Shown here in pieces: positions 22,440 to 35,506 of a stretch of 64,000 nucleotides of DNA. The notes beneath the pieces were generated by a model, which was not told where the DNA came from, searched no databases, and saw nothing but the letters and a program-made list of their open reading frames with translations. The stretch is from Bactrocera neohumeralis (taxonomy: Eukaryota > Arthropoda > Insecta > Diptera > Tephritidae): assembly GCF_024586455.1 (NCBI RefSeq), contig NC_065919.1, positions 23,660,839-23,724,838 of the forward strand, read 5' to 3'. Positions within the stretch are counted from its first letter, which is position 1. Each line of letters starts with the position of its first letter. A program made the translations under genes and the position numbers.

Positions 22440-25400
22440 AATGAGCCCAGATTCATCGTCAGGTATGCAACCTACCGAACCTCAAATTTAACTCTAAACT
22501 AACTGCGTGTTGGGTTACAATTTACGTACAGTTGTGGTATGTATGAGTACATACGTACATCCAGCTGACAGTGTGGACATTTATCTGTTTGCCCAGCTGC
22601 CAGTTGGTATTACTACCGCCTTCGTTTTTGGCATTGAACCGAATGTGAGTTGGCGAAATTTACAATGTCTGAAGTTGGCGACAAGTAGGCAGTAGTAAAT
22701 TTCAGGCGCGCTACCTAACCTCATGTAGGTAGCCATTTGAGGCAGACAATAGTCAGCAATAGTTTTTTGATTGGCGACAATCATTTTGTGCTGGAGTCAT
22801 CGCTGTTTACTCGAATCAAGTAGCGACGACTCGAAGACTTGGCTGGCGGTGTCTAAATTCGGCTTTAAATGAAGTTGTCAAGCATTTTTGGTTGTGTTGT
22901 TGAAAAAACAAAAAGTACTAGCTGCCATGTAGTAGTCGGTGGTCGTAGTTGTGGCTGACGCCACAGCATAACGTTTATTTCCACTGCGCTGACTTATTAC
23001 CATTGCATTTTGATTGCTTACTACTCTTGCATTTATTGCTTTTATCACATTTTTGTAATAATTACTTTTCGTGGTGGATTACTTGGCTATGAGATAGTCA
23101 TACATGTCTTCGGTTTTCTAATTAAGTATAGTATATGTATGTATATGTCGCTGGTGACCCAAAGATGCTGAAGAATGCTAATTTTTAATTTTGTTAATTG
23201 CTTCGAGTGAAAGTTTCGGGATGAATTAGACTCGGTTGGGTCAAGCAGTTGAGCGTGAGATTGCCTCAAAACGGCTCGTTCAACTCACTGTATATAAGAA
23301 CTTTCATTACTTCATAGGACAACTAGTTAGCTCAGGCTGTGTTCACAGCGAGGTTTCAGTTTAGGAACTAGATTTATGAACTATTTTAACTAAAGTTGTG
23401 ATACAGTAAGACATAAACTTAAGCCATGATGGGAGTCGAGTTGATTTGTTTCTTCCTTCTCAATATAAACTCTGGGTTCTTAGCCACTTTTTGAAAACAG
23501 TCGCATTTCATTGACGAATTTGGGGACACTTCTAAATGATTTTAAGCCCAACTGTTTCGGCTGCTAGACATTTTAGCTTCTTCCGAAGCAGAGAGCAGCA
23601 AATTGTTTCTTTAGTTCTTCATTTGATCTCACTCTGTCTATAGGTTTCGACGAAGTCCTTCTTTCCCGGTGTTTACAAAGGTCATTGACGCTCATTTTTC
23701 CAAATATAAGACATATGTAAACAGAAGAGCTTTAAAGCTTTTCTGAGAGGTGTTAAGACTTTTTCTAAGTCAAATTTCGAGCGAGCTTGTAAAGTTTATG
23801 GACCTTGGTTTTCGGATTTCTGTAGTTCTGAATGAACTTGTCTAAAATAATTAATATTGTCTGTGGTAAAGGTTAGTTAACTCAGTATTTAAAAAGGTCC
23901 ACCAAAAGTATTCCCAATATAATTCTACGACACTATTATAACACCTCTTTCTTAGTTGAACTAAAGCTCGATAAAACTCTGGCTAATTAATTTTTATTAT
24001 AGAGCTTTTATTCTTGTTTGATCTCGACGAAAGCTCGAGAAAACTTAAGCTCATTTTTAAGATTAGAGAATCAACTCGCCCATGATGGGAGTATGATCAG
24101 TCACATTTAAACTACAATAATGTAGAAATCCGTACTTGCATATTTAGTTCTTTTCCAAAATATCTCTCTAATCGAGCTCCATAAAGCTTTCACAAAAGTA
24201 AATGAGAATAAAATACAATACTACATATTATATATAAATTTATTTATATTCATACACACACAAGTATGAATGCAATTTCCGTTAACTGAACCAGTAAAAA
24301 GCATTCCAAGCAAAATAGTTTTCTGGAATACACTCAGTCCTCATTATGATCGTGCATACCCGCACATAAATGTGGATAATTCCCATAATTTGACTTATTC
24401 ACTACATAGTTGCTCTTATATTTTTGCTTACCCACTCTTCGCATGCAACAAAATTCTGCGCTGAGATTTTTTAGCAACGCGGAAATTTACTGGCACAAAT
24501 CTATTTTCCTCACAGCCGACACTAATTTGCAAGTCGCCGCTGGAATGGTGGAGCTTGCAGTTGGAGGCGACGTAGATTAAGTTGTAGACTGCGGTGAAAA
24601 TAAGTCAAACTCCCACAGTGTTCCATGCGCTTAAGTTGTTCTTACATGCATACATATGTACATAATTTGCGCTTTACAGTTATATACATATGTATGTGTA
24701 TACATATATACAGTGCTTTTTTCCATTTGTTTAGTAAGACGTGTAGTAAAAATTGTCTTCCTGTTTCGCGAGCAAGCGAATTTAGAGCAAACACCGATTA
24801 CATAGTAATGCTTTTAAATGGCTTTAATGCTGGTTGCTTTCAAGCAAAAAACAGTTGACTGCCGCTAAAGCTTCACATTTACAAAATTATAGAAATTTAG
24901 CTTACAATTATCTCGCCTTAAATGAAAAAAATGAAGAGAAATTTACTTCGCACTGAGGTTTCCACTTTTTTTGTCTTCGACACTGTATAATTTCACAAGT
25001 GAATTGTAGTACACTAATTACGAGTTCACAATGGCGGTGTGAACAGGTTGAGAATTTCGTTAGCTCCAGAGCTAACTTCATTTGAGGTTATTAAATATAG
25101 AGAATTTCATATTATTCACATACGTATAAGAAACATAAGCTTATATTTTTTCAATTGCTCACATATAAACCTATTTGTATTATTCATATTTAATTTTGAC
25201 AGTTTTATGGTTTGAAAATTCATTTTCCCACAGTTATTAGGTTCGATTTTTATTTTCTACAAATACATACATACATGTATTGCTACATAAAGCCATACTT
25301 ATTTTTGTGACATTTCAGTGAAAGTCAGTCACTTCCTGCTTAAGAAATACAGCATATCATATGGTTTTATTTTGCTTCGTAAATCTGTTTGGAACACTCA

Positions 25401-25973
25401 CGTGTCTGACAGAAATGTCAGCAAAGCGCTTTGCAAACGTCAAATGTCAACTCTTGTTAATGCTATGCAATATTCTTGTTGACGCGCTTACTGTAGGCTC
25501 ACCTATGTATGTCTATCGCTGGCATATAATACTTACAATGGAGGTGTGAAGCGATAGATGCTGGTTGACAGTTCTGCCGTGCTGACTTATCCATCTGACA
25601 GTGCGCGAACGTAACTAATCAGTGTAATTTTACGCTTTTCTTTCGTTTCCGGTAATGAGACTTGTTTTTTTACGAGTTTTCAAAGGAAATGATTTATGAA
25701 ATTTTATTTTTTTTTTTATTTTAATCTTCGAAATCTTTAGTTGTTAATATTTTAATTCATAAAAAGGAAAAAAAATACTTTATCGATTTTCAGTATTGAT
25801 CAGAACATTTGAAGATTAATGAATAGAAATTAATTAAAAATATTCTTATTGTGCAAATATACCATAGAATCTCATAAATTTTCCTCAACTCATAGTAATT
25901 TTTTCCACAAATTTTGGTAGAGCAGTATTACTGCGTTTTCCTCTTAAAAAATTATTCGAGTTCTTAAAATGCT
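22440..25973. other. Intronic sequence without a recognised gene
   Basis: No exon or repeat family recognised. AT-rich with TACATA/TATG microsatellites (23,130; 24,655; 24,690; 25,263). The string CATGATGGGAGT occurs twice (about 23,426 and 24,081), a possible trace of an old duplication. Confidence 0.45.
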
Positions 25974-25977
25974 TTAA

Positions 25978-26790
25978 GGTGGTACAAGGGTTACCCTTCT
26001 TCAAAAAATCGATTTTTTATTGTCTTAATTAATTCTATAACATTTCTAGAACATTATCCTAAAAGCTTAAGAGTGGGTCATCCCGTGTGACAGCCGTTTT
26101 TTGTTAGATTTTTTTCGGAATTTTGATAGCGAAGCGGAAAAACATAGAGCTTCCAAATTTTTACTATATATTTATTAAGCCCTAAGGCTTATTATAAATT
26201 TTTTAAGTAATAAAATTTTGTTGATTGCGAGATTTATCCCTCCAATGGCACCCATGAAGAGAAAGATAGACAGACGGCGTCCAGGATTCCAGCAGACTGG
26301 CTAACCTAAAATCAAAAACCAAATTGAATGTTAATCTGTAGGTATACATATGAATATCGCCGGAACTACATAGAATCTTTTTCAAATCATGAAAGTTAAA
26401 TTTTTTGAATGCTTTTAATTTTTTTAAAAACTTCATGACTTTTTGCGACTGCTTTTCCATGAAAAAACGCTTTTCAAAAATCCTAGTTCGAACGATAACC
26501 ACATGTACATGTATGATGAGTCTACCCTTAAAAGTTTTAAGCAAACGATAAAACCGTTTTTGAGAAATCGTGGACGTTAGTTTAAAAAAATGTAGTTTCA
26601 AGAAAAACATGTTCGCGTTCTGGCCGATTTTGGAATATTTTCTTTTGAATATTCCACAAGATCCCTTAAAAGTTTGTATCCTTGGAATAGTAAGTAGTTT
26701 AAATAAAATATTTGTTTTTTTATGTGAAATAAAATGTTTCTTTTTGAAAATAATAGGCCGTGTTTTGCTCGAGGAAACCCACGTAACCCC
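25978..26790. mobile_element. TTAA-flanked element with imperfect terminal inverted repeats
   Basis: TTAA at 25,974-25,977 and at 26,791-26,794 flank an 813-bp segment. The left end GGTGGTACAAGGGTTACC and the right end read inward, GGGGTTACGTGGGTTTCC, are similar with mismatches. Near the left is AAAATCGATTTTTTATTG, and near 26,588-26,612 is TTTCAAGAAAAACATGTTCG, a degraded form of a motif shared with the elements at 32,284 and 36,790. No transposase. A piggyBac-type non-autonomous origin is suggested only by the TTAA flanks. Confidence 0.55.
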
Positions 26791-26794
26791 TTAA

Positions 26795-27386
26795 TTTTTG
26801 ATAGTAAACAAACTTGGCAAACTTTTTTTTATTATTTAACTGCGTAAAAAATAATTATATTTTTTTAATTATTACAAAAAAAATTTAAATTTCTAGAGAA
26901 TTTATTTCCACATATAGAATAGAACTAGAATTTATTTATTTCCACATTTTTAAATAATATATTCCTTTGAAACCGCCTTAAAATATGAAAAAAAAACTTG
27001 TAATTAAGTTTTGCTCTAGTTTAGAAAGCTCAATTAATATCAACTTTTTTAATAGCACATTCGAAATCTACTGCCAATGGGTCGTTCGAGTATTGCAATA
27101 CAATGTTCCCTGATTTACGTTGCACAAATTTCCGAAAACTGAAATATGAACTAATGAAACACAGAATGCTTCATGTCCTAATCGCATTTATTTTAATTGT
27201 TATTCGATCGAGAGTGAATACTAGAATTAAAAGTTTTTTCAAAAATTAGGTCTCTTAAAATTTTATATATAATACTTTAGACAAAAAAACTGTTGATATC
27301 TTTATAGCTTTATTAATTTTTTAAATATCAAAAGTACTTCTAATTTTTCATTATTTTACTTGTTTGTTCTGATGCACATCCTTTAT
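26795..27386. other. Intronic AT-rich sequence
   Basis: Nothing recognised. TTTATTTCCACAT occurs twice (about 26,903 and 26,934). Confidence 0.45.
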
Positions 27387-28035
27387 AATATATACTTTTT
27401 TTTTTTTTTTTATTTTATTTTATTTTATAAAAGCTTACATAATAATACAATTATTATACAAACTTAAGAAAATACGCAGCACTAGCATCATGGGCTATCG
27501 GCCGACTGGTTATATTATATGCGTCGAAGAAGGTCGCTGTCTTTCAAAAAGTTGTAGATTTTCGAAATGTTGTTGCTTGAGGGATCCATCAATAAAATTA
27601 TTGGATCAGTATTATTGAAGTTTGACAGTCTATGAGTTTGAAGTGCTGGACAATGTTGCAGAAGATGCAATAGATTTAAATCTGAATCACAAAATGGGCA
27701 TTGGTTGATCTGAGTGCCATTTAGTATGTGAGCGTGTATGATAATGGAGTGGCCAATGCGAAGTCTGATATATGGAATGATATAATTAGATGAAAGCGAT
27801 GACGGAAAGGATGGTTTGATACGATTTGAATTTATTTTAGAGTAGTGGTGTCTGTAATTCATCCAATCAAGCGCCAATTTAGTGGATCTTTGTTGAATAA
27901 TAAGCCGTTTTATATCACTCTTAACAAACAAGGCAGATGTAGTTGTTGGAGTGATGCACACTTCCTTAGCCACCGAGTCCGCAAAAGTATTTCCAAATTC
28001 CAGAGTGACCGGGTATTTTTTAGTCTATGTGCTCA
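27387..28035 (-). pseudogene. Non-LTR retrotransposon 3' end (RNase H tail, zinc motif, A-rich tail)
   Basis: Minus-strand frames: IPGHSGIW and FADSVAKEVC at about 28,025-27,960 (RNase H end), then a 152-codon open frame with LALDWMNYRHHYSK, YIRLRIGHS and CPFCDSDLNLLHLLQHCP, a Cys/His cluster typical of the C-terminus of jockey-like elements, and NFLKDSDLLRRI at the end. Below it, 27,387-27,432 read on the minus strand is TTTATAAAATAAAATAAAAT followed by a pure A run, a retrotransposon poly(A) tail. So this is a 5'-truncated insertion pointing opposite to Jupiter. The long intact frame suggests it is relatively young, though one frameshift is present in RNase H. Confidence 0.88.
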
Positions 28036-28970
28036 TTTAACAACAAATATATAATTTTAAATGGTCTGAAATAAATTTTAAGTCATTTAAATATTATTTT
28101 AATGAACAGTGAAATGGATGAAATAAATCTATTTTTAGGCCGCTTTCAGAAGCTTTTTACACATTTGTTTCGCTTCACTTTAGCGCTTTGAACTTTTAAG
28201 CAATATTTTTCGTCACAAAAATTCATAAAATTTATGCGAAATTTCCTATAAACAACTCAAAGCTGCAAACAAACGCTACTTTAAACTTAATGCGCGACTA
28301 ATTAAAATTTTCTTGCACCATTGCGTCGCAACCGCGCTGAAATTTTTACGACCATAATTAACATTTTTTATTCCGCCATTTACTTTGCTTATGTCGAACA
28401 ATTTTTCTCACCATCAACAATGCGCAACTGATGATGAATTTGAGCGCTTTTTTTCGCTGCAAAACTAAACTGCAGCGGCACATGCAAAAGTGCGCTGGCA
28501 TTGTTGTTGTAAATACAAATGCATAATTTCCATACAAACAACTGTAACAAAACTAGTAACTGTAAAATAAGAACACAATACACCTACACACATGCACTTA
28601 ATAGCAACTAAAACAAAACTCGCTAATAATGAAGAAATAACAATAAGCTCCACTCGCCCCTCGTGCCGTCATATAAGCAATCAGCAAGCTGCCATTCACC
28701 CACTCTGCAGTCCAATATTTCATATATGCACGGCTTTTCAATTTTTAGCGAGTATTTGTATGCAAGCACGTCATCATTATACTCATCAGCATTATCATCA
28801 TCATACAAAAATAACAATAACAACATGCTTAACAATTTTTGCCTTTGGCTTGGGAAACTGTGTTAATATGTAAAGCATTTCAATCATGTAATCGACGGAG
28901 TAGAGGCGGTAAAAAAATAGAACAACAACAGAAAGTATACTTGTATGTATATTGAATGCCTTGAATGCGC
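28036..28970. other. Intronic sequence without a recognised gene
   Basis: No exon or repeat recognised. A CAT-rich run (about 28,765-28,805) explains the small opposing open frames there. Confidence 0.5.
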
Positions 28971-28974
28971 TATA

Positions 28975-29430
28975 TGAAGTTTGCTTCAAAGTCGGAAACG
29001 TCGCCTCAGAAGGAAACGTCGTCAGCAAACAAACTGAGTAGATTCAGCCACGCCCGTCTGTTCGTCTGTATGTTATCTATGCGAAATAAAATTTTACACA
29101 ATTCTTTTTCTCCCAAAAAAAGGTGCTCATTTTTCGGAACCGCCGATATCGGTCCATTAGAGCATATAGTTGCCATACAAGCTGATCGATGAGAATCTAG
29201 TACTTGTATGGTATTTTTTTATTTGACAAGATATCTTCACTAAATTCGGTACATATAATTTTCTAAGGCAACTATACAATCTGCGAAGAAATTTTTCCGA
29301 TCCGACCACTATAGCATATAGCTATCATACAAACTGATCGCTCAAAATAAAGATAAAGATATTTTTATACCGTCTAATGCTATGAAAAATGCTCCTGTGA
29401 AGGGTATATAGTTCGGTATACTTCGTCTAA
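28975..29430 (+). repeat. Mini-me-like element, diverged
   Basis: Recognised by GAGTAGATTCAGCCACGCCC with a short GTCTGTTCGTCTG run, TCGGAACCGCCGATATCGGT, AGCATATAGTTGCCATACAA, ACAAGATATCTTCACTAAAT and GTGAAGGGTATATAGTTCGG at the end. The 5' end is degraded. Confidence 0.7.
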
Positions 29431-29734
29431 GAAATTATTATTTCAGCAGTATGAGTTATTCAACAGATTAATTTATGTATATTAAATTCAGACATAGCAT
29501 ATTGACCAAAATTCTTTTATTTAACTAATATTTTTGTACTTTTTACAACAATTGTCTCTTCTTGTTTATTATTAATTACTGTTCCACACGTTTGTGAAGC
29601 AACATAACCAGAGGCGGAGAGTTTTTGGGAGTCAAAGAAAGAAATTCTGCATGCACCACTGAACATAACAAGGGAGTAGTTGTTGTAGCGGCAAAAAGCT
29701 TTTACGAAAGACTTTTTAATTTAAATTATTAAAC

Positions 29735-30745
29735 AAAAAAGTTCCATTAAATTGTGTGTGCGGAATCAAATTTCTAGTGCCGAAACGTTCAGTATGTTAG
29801 AAAAGGTCTTCGGTGATAATTGTTTGTCGCGAGCATGTGTTTTTGATTGGTACAAATTATTCAAAGAGGATCAAGAACACGTAGACGACGAACTACGTCC
29901 AGGACGACCATCAAATGATGATCAACACATCAATAAAATAAAGGAATTGATGCTCGAAAATCAAAGATTAACAGTTAGAGATCTTACTGGCATCGTTAGA
30001 ATATCGGACGGATCAGTGAAAGCCATTAGAAAGATAATTTAAGCTAAGAAAAGTGTAAGCATGATTGGTTCCAAAATCACTCAATGTTTTCGAAAACCCG
30101 CGTCGCGTAAACGTCTGTGAAACAATGCTTTCCGACTACCAGGATATCATGAAACGTGTTATTATCTATTGTATCCGGATCTATGCTTACGATCCGGAAA
30201 CAGTCAATCAAACGGCCGAATATCGTGGCAGAGGTGAGCTGAAGCCGAAAAAATGACGTCAAAGCAGGTCAAAAATCAAAGTTATGTTGACAGTTTTCTT
30301 CGATTATCGAGGTGTGGTGCACTCCGAATTTCTTCCCACCGGGCAAACTATCAACAAGGAATATTATTTGAGTGTTAGCCTCGTTTGCGTGAAGCTATTC
30401 GTAAAAATAGATCGGAAATGTGGGCTTAAAAGGCTACCGTCGCATACTGCATTGATTCTTTGTGAGATTATCAACCAATATCGTACCGCAACCCCCGTAT
30501 TCGCCTGATTTAGCTCCATGTGACTTCTGGCTAATCAGCAAACTCTAACGAACGCTCCGGAGAAACTGTTTTGAGTCAATTGAAGTCATTAAAAATTAAT
30601 CACTACTCGCATTGAAAGCTATGTATTCCGAAAATTGTCCTGAACAACTGCTTAGAGGATTGGAAAAAAGGTTGGCGCAAGTGTATTGTGGCCAAGGGGA
30701 TTACCTTGAGGGGACGATATAGATTTTGAAGAATAAATTAAGTTT
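29735..30745 (+). pseudogene. Mariner transposase, full-length relic
   Basis: Plus strand. The N-terminal helix-turn-helix region is intact over 96 codons: CVRNQISSAETFSMLEKVFG, CVFDWYKLFKEDQEHVDDEL, RPGRPSNDDQH, LTVRDLTGIVRISDGSVKAI. Then VPKSLNVFENPRRVNVCETM, YAYDPETVNQTAEY, LTVFFDYRGVVHSEFLPTGQ, NKEYYLSV, and in another frame PQPPYSPDLAPCDFWL. The GDES block with the first Asp is missing, the HHDNAPAH block with the second Asp is deleted, and only the third Asp (SPDLAP) remains. The tail reads like GDYLEG-DIDFEE. Dead element in the same orientation as Jupiter. Confidence 0.88.
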
Positions 30746-32279
30746 TAAAAGTATGAATGAAGTCTTACTACTTCTTGCTCATAATAGTATATACTTGTAA
30801 GTATGTATGTATATACTTACCTACATAGATATACTTGTACATATATGTACATACATATGTAAGTAGTGGCTTGCCAAAAAAGTGCACCAGCAAAGTCTTA
30901 CGTCTGACAATCTGTTGCAACAGCGCAGTTTCTCATCATCATTATCGGCAGTTGCACTGTTGCATTTCAGCACACAGTAAAGATTTCACAATATTTTTTT
31001 GCTTGGTTAAAGAAATCAGACGAGAAGAATGAAAATTGACGAAAAAGTTGAAAAAATAATAAATAAATAATAAAACTAAAACCTATTTCATATATTATTG
31101 AATGCCCATGCAAAATTCGACATGCAATCACAACAAACTCGTACATACATAAGTAACTAACTACCTACAGCTGTGCAAATTTAGATAGCTTTTTACTGGC
31201 ACCGCTTGTGCCGCCTCGTAATTTTTCCAACGTTTGCCAAAAAAAAATGTATTACTTTTGACTGCATGTCGCCTGCAACTGCAAAATATTGGTTTTGCAA
31301 GGCTTTCCCAGCGGCAGTTTTTTGCTCTTCAATTGTTGTTACTGTTGTAACACCCAACTGAATACCTTCCTACTTGCCACACATCATTGCCACTGCTGCT
31401 TTTACTCAATATCAATTTTAGAGCTGGCTGCATGTTGCTAAATATGCATGTGTGTATGTATGTGTCGGCATTTTGCTTTTTATCGTTAGTGATTTTGTAT
31501 GTGCAACAAATGCCACTTCTTACTTTTTATCTGCAACTGCTCTGCAGCTTACTTCTCCTCCTACAATATTTAGCGTTGCACAAGTATTATTTCTAAACAT
31601 ATTTGTATATATGTACATATGTTTGAATGTGTGTAAATTTGTATGTGGGTGTGCGCTATGTTGGTGCAGCACCTGGCGCTGATGCCATAATTGTCTAGCG
31701 GGCTTTCTTCGTAATCGCTTATGTAATGCTGATGGCTACAAAAAGAAGTAAACGAATGTGTAGATTCAGATGTGCGTGTATGTATGTATGTATAGTCTGT
31801 GAGAATAGCTTAAAATAGCTTAGTAAATGTGAGGAGAATATGATTGCACACAAACCGTTTACTATATGTTAGAAATACTTTAAATTAACTAAAATTCAAT
31901 TTGAGAGTTTGAATAATTTAATAGAATAAATTTACGCTTGTTAACGGGATTTATACTTATAATAAATAAATTACATGAAAATACATGAATATATTTATGT
32001 TAGATTCCAAGCTGAAAAAGCGTTCTTATATTAATTTGTTTATGTTAAAAATAGTAATAAAAATAAATAAGACTAAAATACTATAAATATAAACCAAATA
32101 TATTCAAAATTCAAAAATAACCTAAAAAAAATTGTAAAAATATTTTTTGTGAAATTTCAATAATATAAGCATACATACGTATATGTATGTCTATATGTGC
32201 AGTTGCAAATTATTTCAAAACATCCCGAATTCTAATATTTTTTACCTTTTTTCAAAACGGTTTTCCCATTTTTGCTTTT
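30746..32279. other. Intronic sequence without a recognised gene
   Basis: No exon or named repeat recognised. TATG/TACA microsatellites at 30,800-30,860 and 31,775-31,795; strongly AT rich after 31,900. Confidence 0.5.
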
Positions 32280-32283
32280 TTAA

Positions 32284-32983
32284 GGGGGTATTCTGGTCTA
32301 GACGCATGAATTTTAGGCATTTTTTAAACTAAGATAAAAAAAAATGAAAAACATTTTTACTATACATTTTTTATATGTTTTTTATTAACATTTTAATAAT
32401 ATAAAAAAAAAATTGCTAGAAAAAAAAACAAAATTCGTCGAGATACGGGCCGGTGGAGTGGGGGCTTCAAAAAAACGGTGCGTCCTGGTTGACGTGATTT
32501 CAACCCTTGTAGAGATCTAAAACACAAAAAACAAGAAGATTCTTCATTAGTAAGGATGTCGTTATCGGGTTGACTATTTTCAAAAAAAAAAAAAAATAAA
32601 ATGGCGTCGACTTAAAAAAGAATTTTTTTTTAACCGATATTTTCGACCTTTTCGAATTTTTTAAAAATACTTCAAATCAAAATTTTTGGAAATCCAAGGC
32701 AGACACGATAGAGAATTGTATAAAGAAGATATATACCAAATTTCAAAGGAATCGGTTCAGTAGAAATTGAGAACCACCTCAAAAAAAGTAGTTTCGAGAA
32801 AAACGCGTTTAAAGTTTAGGAGACAATCCTAGTGAACACGGACGCCACGTCACAAAATGTGCTGTATCTCCGAAAATAAGTCGAATTTTGAAAAATCCTT
32901 CCAAGGTCATATTTTTGAAGGTCTAAATTTTCATAATATGCAAAAAAATCGATTTTTTCAAAATCCTAGACCAGAATACCCCC
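32284..32983. mobile_element. TTAA-flanked element with perfect 18-bp terminal inverted repeats
   Basis: Left end GGGGGTATTCTGGTCTAG (32,284-32,301) and right end CTAGACCAGAATACCCCC (32,966-32,983) are exact inverted copies, bounded by TTAA at 32,280-32,283 and 32,984-32,987. The 700-bp interior has no transposase. It contains GGAATCGGTTCAGTAGAAAT and the motif GTTTCGAGAAAAACGCGTTT starting at 32,791, which recurs exactly at 37,091. TTAA target duplication is typical of piggyBac-type transposition; assignment to that group is inference. Confidence 0.8.
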
Positions 32984-33109
32984 TTAATATTTTTCTTTTC
33001 TTAAAAATTATTAAAAAATCAAAATTTGAATTAATTGTTTTATTTCTTCCAAAACTTATTTTATTTCAAAAAATAGTTTTTTTACTTCCGAAAGTAAATA
33101 AATATTTTT

Positions 33110-33440
33110 TTTAAATAATCGAAAAAGTAAATACCTGGATTTCTGGTGATTTTTTATATATGTATATGCATATGATTTTTAAATTTCATTGTTTTTTTTT
33201 TAACTGTTAAAAAAAAATTAAAATTTTAATTAATTTTTAGATTCTTTAGTTACTTTATTCCAACACTTTTTTTTTAATTTCCAAAAAAAATTGTTTTTTA
33301 AATAATCGAGAAGTTATTTTTTAATATTTCTGGTGAATTTACTCTATTCCAAAACTTTTTTTTTAATTTTCAAAAAAAAAATAATTTTTGAAATAATCGA
33401 AAAATTCATTTTTAATATTTCTGGTGAATTTAAGTATTTT
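33110..33440. repeat. Decayed tandem repeat in an extremely AT-rich tract
   Basis: AAATAATCGAAAAAGT..TTTCTGGTGA-type units recur at about 33,114, 33,299 and 33,391 (each AATAATCGA, then ATTTCTGGTGA). The spacer carries runs of T followed by runs of A. The region 33,000-33,960 has almost no G or C. Confidence 0.5.
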
Positions 33441-35505
33441 TTTCTTAAAAACAATTAAAAAAATCTAAATTTGAATTAATTTGTTAATTATTTAAAACTA
33501 ATTTTATTTCAAAACTGTCTTAAGTTTCAAAAAAAAAATTGCATGTATTATGATCGATTGATGAATAAATATTTCGTTATTCGTTCGTATTATTTCGTTT
33601 GTATTTTTCAAAAAAAAAAAAAAAAATATTTATATTTTAATTAACTAAAAAATTATTTTGTTTTTAAAATACTAAAATGTGATATTTTTAAAATATTTTA
33701 GTATTTTAATAAAAAAAATAAATATTTAAAACTAATTTATTGGTAAAATACTAAAATATTTTATTTTAAAAGTGATATTTTATAAGGTTTTTTATATTAA
33801 AAATTCAAGTTAGATATTTTTAGTTTATTTTTAAATTTAAATTTTGATTTTATTTTTTATTACTGCTTACATAAAACTACAAATTATTTATTTACTTTTT
33901 AAACTATAAAGAAAAAAAGATATAATGGTTTTCCGCTTATTTTAATTTATTTTTTAATACTTACGATTTCTTTTTTTGTTCAAATGTTGTGTTTTGCCAC
34001 ATAATTGGCAATTGTCATAAAATTTGATTTACTGCAACTACAAAATTTAGCCTGAGGATAAAATATTCTATGCACTAAGCAATAATATGTAGGAAGGATA
34101 GTAATTGGAAAACGCAAGCTGTCGTCTATATACAAATTTTAGAGTACAAAAGTAAAACAAAAAAAAATATTGCAAAAACCACAACCTTTCATTTCTCTTA
34201 AAAGAAATGCACGCGTGCGCATTAAAACTAAAAGAAATATATAAACCAAAGTGCAATTCTTTTATGGCATCCGAGCAAACATGCAATACATATGCTTTCG
34301 AAAATTAGAAACTAAGCATTTTTGAAAAGAAAGAAGTAAGTTAACACGACGCATTTCACATTTGTTGCTGACTGACCGCCCAGGTGACATGTTGCAACAC
34401 ATGACAACATGATGTCGCCTTGAAGCACAATTGCCTATTGGTTGTCAATACACGATTGGCTTTGTTATTGTTGTTGCTAGTGTGTTTAATAACGACATTC
34501 ACCTGTCGAGACGGTGAGTAAATACACACATATGTATGTATGTACATACTTGCATCTAAATATATATAAATGTGAAGCTGTAGAAGCGTCTAAATGTTAT
34601 TGCTATACAAATATATGTATGTACATCCAAGATGCAACGTTAAAAGTCGCCACACCAGTACTTTGACAATTTATGTGTCATGCTTTGGCAGTAATCGACT
34701 TTTATGAGTACTGCTCGGAACAAAAGCACACGAAAAGAAAGAGGAAGCAACAATCAAAACTGAAAATCCCATTGTGTTTAAGCGATTTTTTCCTCTTACA
34801 TTTTTGCTTGACCGAACTTTTTACAGACTTCAACAGTTTGTTTTTATCATCCTTTCTTCTTACTCCTCACATATATTTTGTGTGTGTGTGTGTGTGTGGA
34901 CCGCATGCTACTTTTAATCTAAGAATATATGACTAACAGGACTTTCGAATGTATGTAAGCAAACGCGTTTGCTTTTACTGTTCCATTTTGCAGCGCTCAA
35001 GATAACACACCATAGCAAAAGCGAATAAAAGAGAACTCATTTTTCGAAAGTCGCACTCCAAATAACCATAAATCCTTAGCGACTGCACAGTTAGAGTGCC
35101 GAAAAGTGTTGAAAGCTTCATATATTTTGCGAATATACATATGTATATGTACATATTTATAAGTATGTTTATGTGTAGCACTTTTCATGCTCTGCTAAGT
35201 AGACTCGAAAATCACAGCCAGCTGAGTCATAATCGTAATTTACTTTTGCAAGATTACAAGCTGCTACTTAGCTTAGCCCAGCGCGAGCCTCACACCCACT
35301 TTCAATTTACAACTGTTTCGGTTATTCCATCGATTTTGCGTTCAACACTTGTAAATTTTTCATGAGTAGGATTGTATTTGCCATTGCTCGCGATGATAAT
35401 GTGAAAGTCCGAGAGCAATGGTTTAAGCAATTTCCCAACTTTTTCATGATTATTTTTTTTTGTATTCTATCCTTTATGTAAGAAAAAAATATGAAAAACT
35501 ATCCA
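33441..35505. other. Intronic AT-rich sequence without a recognised gene
   Basis: Nothing coding recognised. Long A/T homopolymers to about 33,960; a GT dinucleotide run near 34,881-34,898; TATG microsatellites near 34,530. Confidence 0.5.
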
Positions 35506-35506
35506 A

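Noticed and set aside
23426..24092. Repeated CATGATGGGAGT as the ends of an element
   Set aside because: Twelve bases only, with no similarity extending into the flanks and no inverted ends.
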